NCBI GenBank assembly: GCA_032622095.1
Contig: CP136062.1
Coordinates: 155,864,875-155,928,874 of the forward strand
Length of the DNA stretch: 64,000 nucleotides
Direction: 5' to 3'
Origin: Siphonodentalium dalli
Lineage: Eukaryota; Mollusca; Scaphopoda; Gadilida; Siphonodentaliidae
In this document: positions 62,013 to 64,000 of the stretch, in pieces
Layout: each line of letters starts with the position of its first letter
Position numbering within the stretch: the stretch's first letter is position 1
Made by a program: the position numbers and the translations under genes
The notes under the pieces: model-generated
Told to the model about the DNA's origin: nothing
Database searches by the model: none
What the model saw: only the letters and a program-made list of their open reading frames with translations

Positions 62013-63179
62013 CCCGAAGCTCTTTATAATGTGTTTTCACTGGGGCCCGAACCATTCAATTGTATAAAGGTTACACCCCCACTATTTCAGAACCAAATAA
62101 GTCCAATATGAACATATGTGGATATTTAAGTCAGACATGAACCTATTTGTACGAGAGTGTTCTGGAAATGTATATGTATGCGTCTATATGATATACTGCA
62201 CTACATGGTGTACTTTAAAGTCACATGGCGGTATGCGCTCCGAAATACACCTAATAATATTCGCTATAGATTTTTCCCGGTATCGAAATAGGTCGAGATA
62301 TACTTCCATTTTACGGCAGTATAGTCTCAGACAGACGAATTGAACTCATACAAAATATAACTTTGAAGACGGTGTTTGGGTGCTAAACAAACAACAGCCA
62401 TGTCACGGCATGGCACATTAAAGATAATTCTGTGTTACGCTATTCCTGATATTGTAGAAATAAAGAGCGTTTGTTTCATTTCTGTGCGAAAAATTGAAAA
62501 CAGCTGGAAGATGTCTGTAACCATGGCAATTATTTATCAGAGCATATATATGATGCCGGAATATAAATAGTTCGTGTATCTGTCAACCTATATTATACCT
62601 CCTACTAAATTAGGCAGAAAATATTTGGAAGCTCGAAAGAGCCATGTCCGTTTAACATACTAAACACATGGTGCGTTCTAAATCAGGAATCGAAGTCGGA
62701 TAAACCATATGTTAACGACCTTGCCTAAACCTACACACAAGGCTCGTCCTGATTGGTCAGTATCCTGTATTCCCATGCAGACGCGGACCGTCCTTTTGTA
62801 GTACAATTCTAGATATTTTTAATTGTACCACAAACAATGTGGTACAATCAGTGAAATGCTGCCAACGCCTTGAAATTTCAGAAGTCAAACCATACGGCCA
62901 TTGGCTAATGTCATGCTAAAGACTGAAGAAAGAGACATATAATGACTAACTACTGTATTATACTGATTTTTATTTAAGTTAGAACAAAAATAAGTCTTAA
63001 GTGAATTTGTTTGCCACAAAAACAATGGAAAGGGGTTGTCGTTCAATAGTGACGCTATGTTTCACTATCAGGTCTAAGAGAAGAATTGTTTGGTGGAAAA
63101 TCTTACCACGCAGAGCTAGAAACTGGGCTATTATATAACAGTTTGAACATATGTCACTACAATTTCGACCAAACCATAC

Positions 63180-63313
63180 AGTCGAATTACAAAAGAAATA
63201 AATACACTGCGCATCGACGTGTATAGTATAATTTGACCACATAAACTGATTGTACTACCCCGCTTCGCGTCGTCCTACAATCAGTTTCTTTGTGGCCGAT
63301 GCGCAGTGTATTT
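63180..63313. repeat. Compound inverted repeat, insertion specific to flank copy 2
   Basis: About 110 bp not present at the matching place in copy 1 (after position 7085). AAATACACTGCGCATCG near 63200 is the exact reverse complement of bases near 63297-63313. Inside it AAACTGATTGTA (63243-63254) pairs exactly with TACAATCAGTTT (63276-63287). The inserted bases include an inverted copy of the neighbouring sequence. Confidence 0.8.
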
Positions 63314-64000
63314 ATGTCTTAAATAGATAAGAGCAACATTTCTATAAAGTGTCGCACAATTAACTAAACTTATATAGTCATCTCCGTGATATGATGTATT
63401 CGTTTTAAAGTATAGTTTTCATACTCATAAGAGTCGCCGATAGATAAAGGAATCGCTATATGGCTAGTTAGGTATTTCAAAGTGGGCAGATAGGCGCCGT
63501 TGGGTATGAGGAGCTAGAAAACAACAGCATTTATTATAGGCATCAACATGATACTAATCGTGCGGCTTGAAGATAAAGATTTTCTGAATTGGGGTGGAGT
63601 TGATGCATTAAATTGATAAAGACGGAGTTACCGATATCAAAATGTTTGGTTAGTTTTTAAAGATCTACAGTCCGATTTAACACCAGATGACCGAATTATT
63701 TGAGATAATGACCAGCTTACCGGGACAATGAAAAAGGAAAACTGAATTCAATTATCATCTGTTCTATGGCACGAGCGTCGCGACAATTGACAAAGGCATA
63801 TACACCAGGTTTACGCGTATACAATATCATAATTAGAAATGCTGTGTATTATATTCCATGTTTGGGCAACGGAATCATAGCTTCTCTTTATCAGTGACAC
63901 TCTTTAACAGATATCGCTGGAATATTGCTCAGTCGACAGAAATTGAAGTCGACATCTGACCATCGAAACCTCCCGCTAATGGACCCAATCATCTTATTTT

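Larger units (their letters stand above)
57920..64000 (+). repeat. Segmental duplication, copy 2 (flank copy, runs off the window)
   Basis: Colinear with 1-7797 without the 1.7-kb inverted-repeat element and without about 220 bp around 2232-2450, and with an extra insertion near 63180-63290. It ends at a point matching 7797, about 540 bp before the start codon in copy 1, so a second exon 1 is predicted near 64540 if colinearity continues. Confidence 0.9.

Overview
The window is AT-rich nuclear DNA from an animal. It holds one spliced protein-coding gene with GT-AG introns, surrounded by degraded non-LTR retrotransposons, a SINE, terminal-inverted-repeat elements, Helitron remnants and minisatellites. 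There are no operons, no bacterial-style genes and no intact transposase or polymerase. The mix suggests an invertebrate, possibly a mollusc or another lophotrochozoan; I cannot name the species.

The gene is an RGK-type (Rad/Gem/Kir) small GTPase on the + strand. It has four coding exons (8341-8665, 11008-11096, 16326-16509, 17926-18134) that join in frame to a 268-residue protein. It has a P-loop, a conserved NKxD box, an ETS (G5) box, no CAAX box, and the RGK hallmark of a cysteine seventh from the C-terminus.

A 17.5-kb tandem duplication dominates the window. Unit A (15695-33197) and unit B (33198-50903) are almost identical and both carry the last two exons of the gene. The join has only 2 bases of microhomology. 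Each unit contains, in order: exon 3, exon 4, the polyadenylation signal, an ATC-rich microsatellite, a 3.1-kb telomere-like minisatellite, AT-rich sequence, a 1005-bp foldback element, a dead Helitron on the minus strand, a LINE 3' fragment, and part of a dispersed repeat (R1) in which the unit ends. Unit B also has a private 175-bp tandem duplication.

An older duplication also exists. The first ~7.8 kb (upstream flank of the gene) recurs at 57920-64000, visibly more diverged and with insertions and deletions. The window stops about 540 bp before the place where a second exon 1 would lie, so a tandem RGK paralogue may follow. Between the two duplications (52.3-57.9 kb) is single-copy sequence holding a 288-bp tRNA-derived SINE with an 11-bp target duplication, a 73-75-bp minisatellite and a 5'-truncated L1/Tx1-like LINE.

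The best candidate for new biology is the RGK locus itself: a divergent GTPase whose 3' exons are duplicated as a cassette, inside a larger duplicated block. A false duplication from unmerged haplotypes must be excluded first.
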